From positions 1-64,000 of the forward strand of contig NZ_JAGGPF010000012.1 in NCBI RefSeq assembly GCF_018613935.1: 64,000 nucleotides of DNA, given 5' to 3'. Of this stretch, positions 27,673 through 36,071 are shown one piece after another. Position 1 is the first letter of the stretch. Each line of letters begins with the position of its first letter. This stretch comes from Agromyces sp. ISL-38 (GTDB taxonomy: Bacteria > Actinomycetota > Actinomycetes > Actinomycetales > Microbacteriaceae). The notes beneath the pieces are model-generated. The model made no database searches. It was not told the DNA's origin and saw only the letters and a list, made by a program, of their open reading frames with translations. The translations under genes were made by a program, and so were the position numbers.

Positions 27673-27691
27673 GCGTCGATTCTCGCATGGA

Positions 27692-27705
27692 TCGAATCGA
27701 TTCGA
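27692..27705. promoter_or_regulatory. 14-base perfect palindrome upstream of the MFS gene
   Basis: TCGAATCGATTCGA reads the same on both strands and is AT-richer than its surroundings. It is 20 bases from the exporter's GTG start, a position suitable for a repressor operator. No regulator gene of an expected type is adjacent. Confidence 0.4.
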
Positions 27706-27728
27706 CACCTGTGCGTCGCTGCGTGGCG

Positions 27729-27873
27729 TCACGCGGCCCGACGAGCGACCTGGCGCCACCTGGTGGGTGCGTCTTCGGCAACCGCCGGCCGCCCCTCGAT
27801 CTGGTCGGCCACGAGCTCCGCCGAGCCGAACGCCATGGTCCAGCCGAGGTGCCCGTGACCGGGCGCCCCGGCG
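27729..27873 (-). pseudogene. remnant of a D-amino-acid dehydrogenase (DadA-type) C-terminus
   Basis: Reading the minus strand from about 27873 to the TGA at 27729-27731 gives GHGHLGWTMAFGSAELVADQ followed by IEGRPAV and a short tail. This closely resembles the C-terminal FAD-contact segment of DadA-type D-amino-acid dehydrogenases (GHGTLGWTMACGS in the classical enzyme). An in-frame stop lies about 40 bases upstream, and nothing else of the roughly 400-residue enzyme is present, so only about 48 codons survive. The remaining 311-base gap (27673-27983) holds no complete gene. The deletion presumably removed the rest before the thiamine-binding gene. Confidence 0.65.
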
Positions 27874-27983
27874 CTACCTCGACCTCTACCTCGCGTGCGT
27901 CATCTCGACACTCGACGAACTCGATGGCCCAGCGGTCTGAGCGCAGATCCTGGACGCTGCTCACGACGACCCTCTCGGGACGT

Positions 27984-28298
27984 TCAGCCGCGAGCCTGAT
28001 CCTCGATCGCGGCTTCCAGTCGCTCCACCTTCGCGTCGATCTCGCCCACACGACCCGGCCGAATGTCTGCCTTCAGCACGAGCGACACCCGCGAGCCGTA
28101 TTCGCCGACGGCCTCCGTCGCCCGCCGGATCACGTCGAAGACTTCGTCCCACTCGCCTTCGAGTTCGGTGAACATGGATGTCGTCCGGTTCGGGAGTCCC
28201 GATTCCCGAACGATGCGCACGGCTGCCGCCACGGCGTCATGGACGGACCCCTCGGGACCCTCCGAACCGCTCGGCGCTACTGAGAATGCAACCAACAT
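27984..28298 (-). CDS. thiamine-binding protein, MTH1187/YkoF-like family
   Basis: A 104-residue small alpha/beta protein of the MTH1187/YqgV family (ferredoxin-like fold), which binds thiamine or a related pyrimidine. The pattern is MLVAFSVAPSG at the start, VRESGLPNRTTSMFTELEG in the middle and VSLVLKADIRPGR near the end. ATG 28298 is preceded by GAGGAG at 6 bases; a longer reading adds eight weakly supported residues. No thiamine gene is adjacent, so its physiological partner is unclear. Confidence 0.8.
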   Translation of the reverse strand: MLVAFSVAPSGSEGPEGSVHDAVAAAVRIVRESGLPNRTTSMFTELEGEWDEVFDVIRRATEAVGEYGSRVSLVLKADIRPGRVGEIDAKVERLEAAIEDQARG

Positions 28299-28346
28299 GT
28301 TCGACTCCTCGCCTTCTGTCACCTATTCTCCAGCCATTGGTGATCA

Positions 28347-28889
28347 TCAGGGTTCGGAGTCGTGCTTCCAGTCCCGCGTGAGGAGCCCGAGCAGCACCTC
28401 GTCCATGAACTCGCCCATCACCCAAGCCGAGGAACGCAGCACGCCCTCACGGACGAAGCCGTTGCGCTCGGCGGAGCGCAACATCGCGGCGTTGTCTGAC
28501 AGCGTCTCGATCTGCAGCCGCTGCAGGCCGCGCACGACGAAACCGTACTGGCACAGCACCGCGACCACGTCGGTGCCATAGCCCTTGCCGCGGGCGGACG
28601 GCAGCAGCCCCAGTCCGATGTGCGCGGACCGGTTGTGGTTGTCGATGCCCCACAGCGTCGCGGTGCCGACGAGCGTCCCGCCGTCGAGCTCCACCACGGA
28701 GAACGGAACGTGCCCGTGCTCCTTGTCGTCCACCACGAGCCGCGGATCCTTCGAGCCGGGCGTGATCGGCCGCCACGGCCCGCCTTCAGCCCGCGAGGAG
28801 TTGACCACGTCGTCGTAGAGCTCGGCCCGCAGGATCGGGATGTCGTCATCGTGCCGGGCCCTGAGCCCGACCTTGCTTCCTCTGAGCAT
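28347..28889 (-). CDS. GNAT acetyltransferase, RimJ/RimL-like
   Basis: A 180-residue GNAT protein of the RimJ/RimL branch, which acetylates N-termini or small amines. The acetyl-CoA-binding loop is LLPSARGKGYGTDVVAVLC, LQIETLSDNAAMLRSAERNG is the family's C-terminal motif, and HIGLGLLP precedes the loop. The N-terminus (GLRARHDDDIPIL) is standard. The gene begins 9 bases after the end of the membrane glycosyltransferase gene and probably shares its transcript. Confidence 0.82.
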   Translation of the reverse strand: MLRGSKVGLRARHDDDIPILRAELYDDVVNSSRAEGGPWRPITPGSKDPRLVVDDKEHGHVPFSVVELDGGTLVGTATLWGIDNHNRSAHIGLGLLPSARGKGYGTDVVAVLCQYGFVVRGLQRLQIETLSDNAAMLRSAERNGFVREGVLRSSAWVMGEFMDEVLLGLLTRDWKHDSEP

Positions 28890-28898
28890 GCGACCTTT

Positions 28899-30170
28899 CT
28901 ATCCGGCCGGACCGGCCGGCGGCAAACCGATGGGCAGTCGCCTTCCAACCCGCCACATCGCCGTGATGCCCCACGCGAGCAATGCGATCAGGAGCGCGAC
29001 CTTGACGGTGAGCAGGAACACGAACGCCGGGTTGGCGACCAGGAGCCACCCGTACCAGTACGGGTAGATGATGTGCGTGAAGAGCGCGACGGCCGCCACG
29101 AGGATCGCGGGAACCGAGAAGCGCGCCGGCCGGTAGACGAGTCCGAGCACGACCGGCGCGGCCAGCCACGTGACGAACTGCGGCGAGCCCACCTTGTTGG
29201 CGAGCATGAGCACGACCACGAAGGAGAGCGCGAGCGACGGCATGAGCACGCCGAAGGCGGCGCCGCGGCGCGCCGCGCGAATCCCGATGAGCACGACGGC
29301 GAGCACTCCGATCGCCATGAGCGGCGTCGTGAGCGCCGCCGCGGCATCCGCCCCCGGCCCCTCGATCTGGAACGTCAGGATCTCGCGGTCGTACTCGATC
29401 GTGACCGACTTCACGCCGCCGACGATCTGCCAGAGCCAGCCGACGGCGAGCGGCGCCTCGATCTGCAGCCCGCGACCGGCCTGCTCGGCGATGAAGCCGA
29501 CGGCGTTGAGCCCGGCCCCCGCAAGCAGGCTCACGCCCAGGATGCCCACGCTGAGCGCCGCCGCGACGCTCACCACGTCGCCGCGCTTGCGAGCGGCGAT
29601 GACGAGCGCGGCGACGAGCGCGGCCGGCCAGACCTTCACCCACGCGCCGATCGTGAGCAGCACCGCGGCCACGTGCGGCCGGCCCGCCGCCCAGAGCAGC
29701 CCGGCGATCGCGATCGGCACCGTGATCGCGTCGATGCGGCCGAGTGCGATGGGCCCGAGCAGGGCGAGGAACCCGAGCCACCACCACGCCGCGAGACGCC
29801 GGGGCCGCGAGAGCCGCATCCGCCCGATGAGGAATGCGAAGACGATCGCATCGAGCACGGTGACGATCGCGAGCCAGGTCTCGCCGTAGTAGGCCGAGCC
29901 GAATGCCAGTGCGGCCGACATCGGCGCGAATGCGAGGATCGGATAGACCCACGGCATGTCGATGCCCATGCGCAACCAGCCGTTCGCGGCGTTCTCGGCC
30001 CACACCCGGTAGACGCCCGTCACGTCGCCGAGCGGATAGCCGGGTGCAGCGAGATTGAGCCACACGAGCGCGAGGTGCACGACGGCGAAGCCCGTCCAGA
30101 GGGCGGCACGGCCCGAGAGTGCATGCGTGAAACGGGCGACGGATGCCGCACGCACGTCCACCTCCGCCAT
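28899..30170 (-). CDS. polytopic membrane glycosyltransferase-like protein (GT87/DUF2029 type)
   Basis: A 423-residue protein with about eleven membrane helices, resembling the GT-C mannosyltransferase-like GT87 group that uses polyprenyl-phosphate sugars on the outer membrane face. An acidic motif in the first extracytoplasmic loop (GYPLGDVTGVYRVWAE) matches the position of the catalytic Asp in GT-C enzymes. GAWVKVWPAALV resembles the GT87 K-x-x-P/W-P loop. TAGGCT stands exactly 6 bases before the ATG, so the transcript is probably leaderless. It is divergent from the amino-acid importer. Confidence 0.7.
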   Translation of the reverse strand: MAEVDVRAASVARFTHALSGRAALWTGFAVVHLALVWLNLAAPGYPLGDVTGVYRVWAENAANGWLRMGIDMPWVYPILAFAPMSAALAFGSAYYGETWLAIVTVLDAIVFAFLIGRMRLSRPRRLAAWWWLGFLALLGPIALGRIDAITVPIAIAGLLWAAGRPHVAAVLLTIGAWVKVWPAALVAALVIAARKRGDVVSVAAALSVGILGVSLLAGAGLNAVGFIAEQAGRGLQIEAPLAVGWLWQIVGGVKSVTIEYDREILTFQIEGPGADAAAALTTPLMAIGVLAVVLIGIRAARRGAAFGVLMPSLALSFVVVLMLANKVGSPQFVTWLAAPVVLGLVYRPARFSVPAILVAAVALFTHIIYPYWYGWLLVANPAFVFLLTVKVALLIALLAWGITAMWRVGRRLPIGLPPAGPAG

Positions 30171-30176
30171 CCCTGC

Positions 30177-30182
30177 AGCCTA
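30177..30182 (-). promoter_or_regulatory. -10 element for the membrane glycosyltransferase gene
   Basis: Minus-strand TAGGCT fits TANNNT and ends 6 bases before ATG 30170, indicating a leaderless mRNA. Confidence 0.45.
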
Positions 30183-30266
30183 CCGGGGCGTCACATTCCG
30201 CCACGTGCTGCTCGAGCGGCGTCCGGATCCGGAATGCTGGGGGCACACCTGTCACCGGAGGCCCCC

Positions 30267-31106
30267 ATGACCCGACGCTCACTCGCCGCGCTCCTCGCCG
30301 CCGCATCCGCGACCCTCGTGCTCGCCGCGTGCTCGGCGGGCGATGCCGGCGCCGCCTCCGGCGACAACGGCGGCGGCTACGTCACCGACGGCAAGCTCAC
30401 GATCGGCACCGGTGAACCCGCCTACTCGCCGTGGGTGCTCGATGACGCACCCGAGTCGGGCGAGGGCTTCGAGGCGGCGGTCGCCTATGCCGTGGCCGAT
30501 GAGCTCGGCTTCGCGGCCGACGACGTGGTGTGGGTGCGCACGACCTTCGAGCAGGCGATCGCGCCGGGGCCGAAGGACTTCGACTTCAACCTGCAGCAGT
30601 TCTCCATCACCGACGAGCGCGAGCAAGCGGTCGACTTCTCGTCGCCGTACTACGAGACGACACAGGTCGTCATCACGGTCGACGGCTCCCCCGCGGCATC
30701 CGCGAGCTCGATCGCCGACCTGCAGGGCCTGCTCATCGGCGCCCAGACCGGCACGACGAGCTTCGACGCGATCGAGTCGATCATTGCGCCCACGGCGGGC
30801 GCGCAGGTGTTCAACACCAACGACGACGCGAAGCTCGCCCTGCAGAACGGCACGGTCGACGCGATCGTGGTCGACCTGCCGACGGCGTTCTACCTCACCT
30901 CCGCCGAGCTCGACGGCGGCAAGATCGTCGGGCAGTTGCCCGCGACCACCGGCGGCGGCGACGCGTTCGGCCTCGTGCTGGCGAAGGACTCGGCACTCAC
31001 CGCCGATGTCACCGCTGCGGTCGACGCCCTCCGCGAGAACGGCACGCTCGACGCACTCGCCACGGAATGGCTCGCCGGCGAGGGCGCGGCGCCAGTGCTC
31101 GAGTGA
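30267..31106 (+). CDS. amino-acid-type ABC transporter substrate-binding lipoprotein
   Basis: A 279-residue family-3 solute-binding protein. It has a lipoprotein signal with lipobox LAAC near residue 20, then KLTIGTGEPAYSPWVLDD. The domain also contains GPKDFDFNLQQFSITDERE and QAVDFSSPYYETTQVVI, the usual ligand-site stretches, and QNGTVDAIVVDLPTAFYL in the second lobe. CGGAGG lies ahead of the ATG. The substrate is probably a polar amino acid, but the Arg-carboxylate anchor common in this family is not obvious. Permease and ATPase genes follow. Confidence 0.85.
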   Translation: MTRRSLAALLAAASATLVLAACSAGDAGAASGDNGGGYVTDGKLTIGTGEPAYSPWVLDDAPESGEGFEAAVAYAVADELGFAADDVVWVRTTFEQAIAPGPKDFDFNLQQFSITDEREQAVDFSSPYYETTQVVITVDGSPAASASSIADLQGLLIGAQTGTTSFDAIESIIAPTAGAQVFNTNDDAKLALQNGTVDAIVVDLPTAFYLTSAELDGGKIVGQLPATTGGGDAFGLVLAKDSALTADVTAAVDALRENGTLDALATEWLAGEGAAPVLE

Positions 31107-31153
31107 CGGATGCCGCACCGGCTCGCCGGCCGGGCGCGCACCGCAGGCTGGGT

Positions 31154-31159
31154 TAGCGT
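31154..31159 (+). promoter_or_regulatory. -10 element for the importer permease gene
   Basis: TAGCGT ends exactly 6 bases before the GTG at 31166. The permease and ATPase may therefore have their own leaderless transcript besides read-through from the binding-protein gene. Confidence 0.45.
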
Positions 31160-31165
31160 GGGCTC

Positions 31166-32068
31166 GTGACGGGCATCGGAGTCTCGACGGGCGCAGGCGG
31201 CGCGGGCGCGGGCATGCGCGAGCCGGCCTGGATGCCGAGCGACGTGGAGCTCGGACGGCGGGCGTACCGTCGCCGGCAGGCGCGTCGCTCCATCCTCGTC
31301 AGCGCACTGAGCACGCTCGTGCTCGCGGCGCTCCTCGCAGTGGCCCTCATCGGGTCACCCGGCTGGGCGAGGGTGCAGCAGACGTTCTTCGACCCCGAGG
31401 TCGCGGTCGCGGCGCTGCCGCGCGTGCTCCAAGGTCTCTGGCTGAACGTCCAGGTGCTCGTCGTCGCGAGCGTCGGCGTGCTCCTCTTCGCCCTCCTGCT
31501 CGCCACGATCCGCACACTTCGCGGCCCCGTGTTCTTTCCGCTCCGCGCGCTCGCGGCGGGCTACACCGACCTCTTCCGCGGCATCCCGCTCCTCATCGTG
31601 CTGTATCTCGTCGGCTACGGCATTCCCGGCCTCGACTTCTTCGGCCGCATGCCGGCCGCGTTCTGGGGCACGATCGCCCTCATTCTCACGTACTCCGCCT
31701 ACGTGTCGGAGGTGTTCCGGGCGGGCATCGAGGCGGTGCATCCGTCGCAGCGGCTCGCCGCCCGGTCGCTCGGGCTGAGCCACGGCCAGACGATGCGGCG
31801 CGTGGTGCTGCCGCAGGCGATGCGCAAGGTGACGCCGGCGCTCATGAACGACTTCGTCGCCATGCAGAAGGACGTCGGCCTCATCTCGGTGCTCGGCGCC
31901 GTCGACGCCGTGCGCGCGGCGCAGATCGAGACGTCGCACTTCTACAATTTCACGCCCTATGTCGTCGCCGGCCTCCTGTTCGTGCTGCTCGCGTGGCCCA
32001 TGATCCGGCTGACCGACTGGCTCTCGGCGCGCACGCGGGCGCGCGAGCAGGCCGGGAGCCTCGTATGA
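31166..32068 (+). CDS. amino-acid ABC transporter permease (HisM/GlnP type)
   Basis: A 300-residue permease of the polar-amino-acid family. After an N-terminal Gly/Arg-rich stretch come about six helices. GYTDLFRGIPLLIVLYLVGY is the family's N-terminal signature. The EAA loop for ATPase docking is EAVHPSQRLAARSLGLSHG, continuing as RRVVLPQAMRKVTPALMNDF. The start is GTG 31166 because of the -10 hexamer 6 bases upstream; an internal ATG would trim the first 16 residues. Its stop overlaps the ATG of the ATPase gene. Confidence 0.88.
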   Translation: MTGIGVSTGAGGAGAGMREPAWMPSDVELGRRAYRRRQARRSILVSALSTLVLAALLAVALIGSPGWARVQQTFFDPEVAVAALPRVLQGLWLNVQVLVVASVGVLLFALLLATIRTLRGPVFFPLRALAAGYTDLFRGIPLLIVLYLVGYGIPGLDFFGRMPAAFWGTIALILTYSAYVSEVFRAGIEAVHPSQRLAARSLGLSHGQTMRRVVLPQAMRKVTPALMNDFVAMQKDVGLISVLGAVDAVRAAQIETSHFYNFTPYVVAGLLFVLLAWPMIRLTDWLSARTRAREQAGSLV

Positions 32069-32832
32069 ACGCGTCGGCGGTCGGCCTCGAAGCACCGCCG
32101 GTGCTCCGCCTCCGCGGCGTCCGGCGCGCATTCGGCGACCACGAGGTGCTCCGCGGCATCGACCTCGATGTCGCCGCACACGAGGTGGTCGCGCTCGTCG
32201 GGGCGAGCGGCTCGGGCAAGTCGACGCTGCTGCGCACCGTCAACCTGCTCGAACGCATCGACGACGGCATGATCCTCCTGGCCGGCGAAGACGTGAGCGA
32301 CCCGCGCACCGACGCCGACCGGGTGCGCGGTCGCATCGGCGTGGTCTTCCAGGCCTACAACCTGTTCCCCCACCTGAGCGTGCTCGACAACGTGACGCTC
32401 GCCTCGCGGCTCGTGCACCGCATCCCACGTGCCGAGGCGGAGCGGCGCGCGCTCGAGCTCCTCGGTTCCATCGGCCTCGGCGACTTCGCGCGATCGTTCC
32501 CCGACCGCCTGTCGGGCGGGCAGCAGCAGCGTGCCGCGATCGTGCGCGCGATCGCGACCGACCCCGAATTGCTCCTGCTCGATGAGGTGACGAGCGCGCT
32601 CGACCCCGAGCTCGTCGGCGAGGTGCTCGAGCTCGTGCGGGCGCTCGCCGCCGGCGGAACCACGATCGTCATGGCGACGCACGAGATGGCGTTCGCCCGC
32701 GACGTCGCCGACCGGGTGGTGTTCCTCGACGCCGGTCGCATCATCGAGGATGCCCCGGCTCGCGAGTTCTTCGCCTCGCCGCGCGAGGCTCGCTCGCGCG
32801 AGTTCCTCGCCCGGTTCCTGCCCGAGGCGTGA
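32065..32832 (+). CDS. amino-acid ABC transporter ATP-binding protein (GlnQ type)
   Basis: A 255-residue ATPase. Walker A is GASGSGKST, the Q-loop is VVFQAYNLFPHLSVLDNV, the signature is LSGGQQQRAAI and Walker B is LLLLDEVTSALDPE; the switch region is MATHEMAFA. This motif set is typical of GlnQ/HisP ATPases. It completes the binding protein - permease - ATPase importer, and its ATGA overlap with the permease indicates coupled translation. Confidence 0.92.
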   Translation: MNASAVGLEAPPVLRLRGVRRAFGDHEVLRGIDLDVAAHEVVALVGASGSGKSTLLRTVNLLERIDDGMILLAGEDVSDPRTDADRVRGRIGVVFQAYNLFPHLSVLDNVTLASRLVHRIPRAEAERRALELLGSIGLGDFARSFPDRLSGGQQQRAAIVRAIATDPELLLLDEVTSALDPELVGEVLELVRALAAGGTTIVMATHEMAFARDVADRVVFLDAGRIIEDAPAREFFASPREARSREFLARFLPEA

Positions 32833-32877
32833 GCCCGAGGCGTCAGGCCGACGCGTGAGCTCGCGGCTCCTCGCCCG

Positions 32878-33726
32878 TCAGTGGGCGAGCAACGAGCCGA
32901 TGACGCTCGGTACCGCCGCAGCGATGTCGAGCGCGGTCACCGGTCCCCCGCCGACGTCGCCGCTCGCGCGCCTCGCGGCCTCGCCCTGCACGAACGCCGC
33001 CGTCGCAGCGAGTGACGTGAGCGCCTCGGCATCCGTCGCCAGCCGCTCGTGGTGCGTCGCGACGAGGGCGCCCAGGATGCCTCCGAGCACGTCGCCCGTG
33101 CCGGCGGTGGCGAGCCAGTGCGTCGGCGCGGTGATCGTGTAGCGATCGCCGTCGGGGTCGCACACGTAGGTGACGGCACCCTTCAGCAACACGGCGACGC
33201 GGAGTTCGGTGGCGGCGCGCTGGGCCCAGCCCGCCGGGTCGTCACGCACCTCCTGCTCGCTCGCGTCGATCTCGCGCGAGGTGAGCAGCGCGGCGAGCTC
33301 GCGGGCGTGCGGGGTGATGATCGTGGGTGCGGTGTGCGTGCCGACGAGGTCGAGCCCGCCGGCGTCGAGCACGACCGGCACGCGATCGGCGAGGGCGTGC
33401 TGCAGGTCGCCCTGCAGGAGGAACGAGCGGCGGCCGGGGTCGATGCCCGAGCCGACGAGCCACGCCTGCACGCGACCGGTCACCGTGACCGTCTCGGGGC
33501 GGCGCGCCAGGACCGCCGCGCGGACCGCACGCGGGCCGGTGAACCGCACCATGCCGATGCCGGCGCGATGCGCCGCCTCGACGCCGAGCACGGCGGCGCC
33601 GGGATACTCGGGCGAGCCGGTGATGATGCCGAGCACGCCGCGACGGTACTTGTCGTCGCCGGCCACCGGCTCGATGATCCACGCGGCCGCATCATCGGCG
33701 GTCCACTCCTGCCATGACGCGTCCAT
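32878..33726 (-). CDS. nnrD: ADP-dependent NAD(P)H-hydrate dehydratase
   Basis: A 282-residue ribokinase-fold enzyme that repairs hydrated NAD(P)H with ADP as cosubstrate. RRGVLGIITGSPEYPGAAVL near residue 32, VVLDAGGLDLVG and ITPHARELAALL are family motifs, and the nucleotide/catalytic motif is ATAGTGDVLGGILGAL. The usual epimerase partner domain (NnrE) is missing here, so it must be encoded elsewhere. ATG 33726 is chosen because TATCGT ends 6 bases upstream; a longer reading extends across the divergent promoter. Confidence 0.9.
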   Translation of the reverse strand: MDASWQEWTADDAAAWIIEPVAGDDKYRRGVLGIITGSPEYPGAAVLGVEAAHRAGIGMVRFTGPRAVRAAVLARRPETVTVTGRVQAWLVGSGIDPGRRSFLLQGDLQHALADRVPVVLDAGGLDLVGTHTAPTIITPHARELAALLTSREIDASEQEVRDDPAGWAQRAATELRVAVLLKGAVTYVCDPDGDRYTITAPTHWLATAGTGDVLGGILGALVATHHERLATDAEALTSLAATAAFVQGEAARRASGDVGGGPVTALDIAAAVPSVIGSLLAH

Positions 33727-33732
33727 GGTCCA

Positions 33733-33742
33733 ACGATAGGTT
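33733..33742. promoter_or_regulatory. overlapping divergent leaderless promoters of nnrD and the HAD gene
   Basis: Minus-strand TATCGT (33738-33733) ends 6 bases before nnrD's ATG 33726. Plus-strand TAGGTT (33737-33742) ends 7 bases before ATG 33750. The two -10 hexamers share two base pairs, so polymerases for the two genes should compete. Confidence 0.5.
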
Positions 33743-33749
33743 GATGGGG

Positions 33750-34382
33750 ATGCCTCCGACAGCCGCCGCACCGATCTGCCTCTCCCCTCGCGTCGTCGTC
33801 TTCGACTACGGCGAGGTCATCTCCCGCGAGCCGACCACGGCCGACCGCACCACGCTCCTCGCGCGTGCGGGCGTCGCGCACGAGCCGTTCTGGGTCGCGT
33901 ACTGGGCCCACCGCGACGGGCTCGATCGTGGCACGACGTCGATCGCCGAGTACTGGGGGGCGGTCGCGCGCGACACCGGCGCCCAATGGAGCCCGGTCGA
34001 CGTCCACGAACTCTGGGCGATCGACCATCGGGGCTGGCTGAGCGTCGACGTGGGAACGCTCGGCGTGCTGCACGCCCTCGCTGCAGGCGGAACCCGCCTC
34101 GCGCTGCTCTCGAACGCGGGCCGCGACTTCGGAGGCTGGTTGCGCCACGGCTCCTTCGGTCCGCTCTTCGAGCGCGTGTTCGTGAGCGGGAAGCTCGGCC
34201 TCGTGAAGCCCGACGCGGCGATCTACGAGCACGTGATCGCAGAGCTCGGCATCGAGGCATCCGAGTTCCTCTTCGTCGACAACAAGTCGGAGAACGTCGA
34301 GGGCGCGCGCGCCGTCGGAGGTGACGGGCACGTGTTCACGGATGCCGCGGGCCTCGAGTCATGGCTGCGGGCGCTCGCATGA
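33750..34382 (+). CDS. HAD-superfamily phosphatase
   Basis: A 210-residue HAD hydrolase (subfamily IA). Motif I is VVVFDYGEVISRE, with Asp as nucleophile but Tyr-Gly rather than the commoner DFGGV or DxDGT, so the second acidic residue is absent. Motif II is LALLSNAGRD, motif III is KLGLVKPDAAIYE, and motif IV is FLFVDNKSENVEGA. Substrate unknown. ATG 33750 is preferred over ATG 33744 because it suits the leaderless -10 element. The stop overlaps the next ATG. Confidence 0.8.
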   Translation: MPPTAAAPICLSPRVVVFDYGEVISREPTTADRTTLLARAGVAHEPFWVAYWAHRDGLDRGTTSIAEYWGAVARDTGAQWSPVDVHELWAIDHRGWLSVDVGTLGVLHALAAGGTRLALLSNAGRDFGGWLRHGSFGPLFERVFVSGKLGLVKPDAAIYEHVIAELGIEASEFLFVDNKSENVEGARAVGGDGHVFTDAAGLESWLRALA

Positions 34383-35533
34383 GCGACGACGTCAAGACGG
34401 CCCACGCGCCGCATCCGGGGACCATGGACGCCCCGACGCCGCCCGGGCTGTTCACGCCGATCACGATCCGGGGCGTGACGATCCGCAACCGGGTCTGGGT
34501 GCCGCCGCTCTGCCAGTACTCGGTGACGGCGCGTGACGGCGTGCCGCACGACTGGCACCTCGTCCACCTCGGTGCGATGGCTGCAGGCGGTGCAGGACTC
34601 GTGATCGCCGAGGCGACGGCGGTGAGTCCAGAGGGCCGGATCTCCGATCACGACACCGGAATCTGGAACGACGCGCAGGCCGCCGGGTGGGCTCGCGTCA
34701 CGCGCTTCCTCCGTTCACAGGGTTCCGCGTCCGGCCTCCAGCTCGCGCACGCCGGACGCAAGGCGTCGATCTGGCCCGAGCCGATGCGCCGGCCCGGCTC
34801 ACAACCGGTCGACGAGGGCGGCTGGCAGACCGTCTCGGCTTCGGCGATCGCGTTCGACGGCTACCGCGAGCCGGTCGCGCTCGACGAAGCCGGCATCCTC
34901 CGCGTCGTCGACGACTTCCGGCTCGCCGCGCGCCGAGCCGTTGCCGCCGGGTTCGACCTCGTCGAGGTGCATGCCGCCCACGGCTATCTCGTGCACCAGT
35001 TCCTCTCGCCCCTCTCGAACGTGCGCACCGACCGCTGGGGCGGCAGCCTCGAGAACCGAGCGCGACTCCTACTCGAGATCGTGCGCGCCGTGCGTGCTGA
35101 GATCGGCGAGCGGATGCCGCTCTTCGTCCGGTTCTCAGCGACCGACTGGACCCCGGGCGGCTGGGACGAGGCGCAGACGGCGACCGTCGCCGGCTGGACC
35201 GAAGACGCCGGCGCCGACTTCTTCGACGTGTCGACCGGAGGGCTCGTGGCATCGGCCGACATCCCCATCGGTCCCGGATATCAGGCGCACTTCGCTGAAT
35301 ACGTGGGCGAACGGTCGGATGCCCCGGTGTCGGCGGTCGGCCGCATCACCAACGCGAAGCATGCCGACGACCTCGTCTCCTCGGGACGCGCCGACGCGAT
35401 CATGTTCGGCAAGGCCATGATGCGCGACCCCCATTTCGCCATGCGGGCCGCACACGAACTCGGCGCGGACACCTCGATATGGCCGCGCCAGTACCTGCGA
35501 GCGCGTCCCGAGGCGAACGACGGCGAGTGGTGA
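34379..35533 (+). CDS. NADH:flavin oxidoreductase, Old Yellow Enzyme (YqjM class)
   Basis: A 384-residue FMN-dependent TIM-barrel reductase of activated alkenes. The YqjM-type cysteine sits in WVPPLCQYSV, LQLAHAGRKAS carries the substrate-binding His pair region, and FDLVEVHAAHGYLVHQF is followed by NVRTDRWGGSLENRARL. FGKAMMRDPHF is near the C-terminus. The N-terminus is about 25 residues longer than typical. It overlaps the HAD gene by ATGA, so the two are coupled. The natural substrate is unknown. Confidence 0.9.
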   Translation: MSDDVKTAHAPHPGTMDAPTPPGLFTPITIRGVTIRNRVWVPPLCQYSVTARDGVPHDWHLVHLGAMAAGGAGLVIAEATAVSPEGRISDHDTGIWNDAQAAGWARVTRFLRSQGSASGLQLAHAGRKASIWPEPMRRPGSQPVDEGGWQTVSASAIAFDGYREPVALDEAGILRVVDDFRLAARRAVAAGFDLVEVHAAHGYLVHQFLSPLSNVRTDRWGGSLENRARLLLEIVRAVRAEIGERMPLFVRFSATDWTPGGWDEAQTATVAGWTEDAGADFFDVSTGGLVASADIPIGPGYQAHFAEYVGERSDAPVSAVGRITNAKHADDLVSSGRADAIMFGKAMMRDPHFAMRAAHELGADTSIWPRQYLRARPEANDGEW

Positions 35534-35540
35534 GCCGGGG

Positions 35541-35966
35541 TCAGCCGCCCGCGGTTGCAGATCTCCCCTTCATCATCACCTGGCGCATCTCGGGCGACAG
35601 CTCGCCGATCGCGATGATGTTGCCCTCGCTGTCACTGAACCAGGCGCCTCGTGTGCCGGCGATCTCCGCGACGCCGTCGACCGTCTTCAGCCCCGGCATG
35701 TCGTAGTCATGGAACGTGACGCCGTGCGTGCGCAGCGCCGTCATGTCGCGGTCGAGGTTGTCGGTGACGAGGTTCAGCGCGGTGTTCTTCGCCGTGCCGG
35801 CGAACTGGGTCTCGTAGACAAATACGATCGTGCCGCCGAAGTCGTACATGTCTCCACCCTCGTCTGACGCGATCGGCTCGTGGCCGAGCACCTCGTGCCA
35901 GTAGTTGCGTGCGCGGACGATGTCGGAGGCGGGCAGCACTGCACTCGCCATGAGCTTTTCGAACAT
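35541..35966 (-). CDS. VOC-family (glyoxalase/bleomycin-resistance fold) protein
   Basis: A 141-residue single VOC-fold protein. SAVLPASDIVRARNYWHEVLG is the usual first beta-alpha unit, and GTRGAWFSDSEGNIIAI the typical C-terminal strand pair. The metal positions of glyoxalase I are only partly recognisable, so catalysis is uncertain. GAGGAT lies 8 bases before the ATG. Stop codons of this gene and the convergent Old Yellow Enzyme gene are only seven bases apart. Confidence 0.82.
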   Translation of the reverse strand: MFEKLMASAVLPASDIVRARNYWHEVLGHEPIASDEGGDMYDFGGTIVFVYETQFAGTAKNTALNLVTDNLDRDMTALRTHGVTFHDYDMPGLKTVDGVAEIAGTRGAWFSDSEGNIIAIGELSPEMRQVMMKGRSATAGG

Positions 35967-36071
35967 GATGTATCCTCGAATTCTTTCGGGTCGGCGTCAG
36001 TTTACGCGCGTGCTCGCCGGAGGTCACCACCCCTTTTCGGTCACATCAGTCGCGCTCGTGATCGCGATGAG

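Noticed and set aside
27877..27983. Extension of the dadA remnant or a second gene fragment upstream
   Set aside because: The frame is stopped about 40 bases upstream, and the remaining sequence shows no convincing family resemblance.
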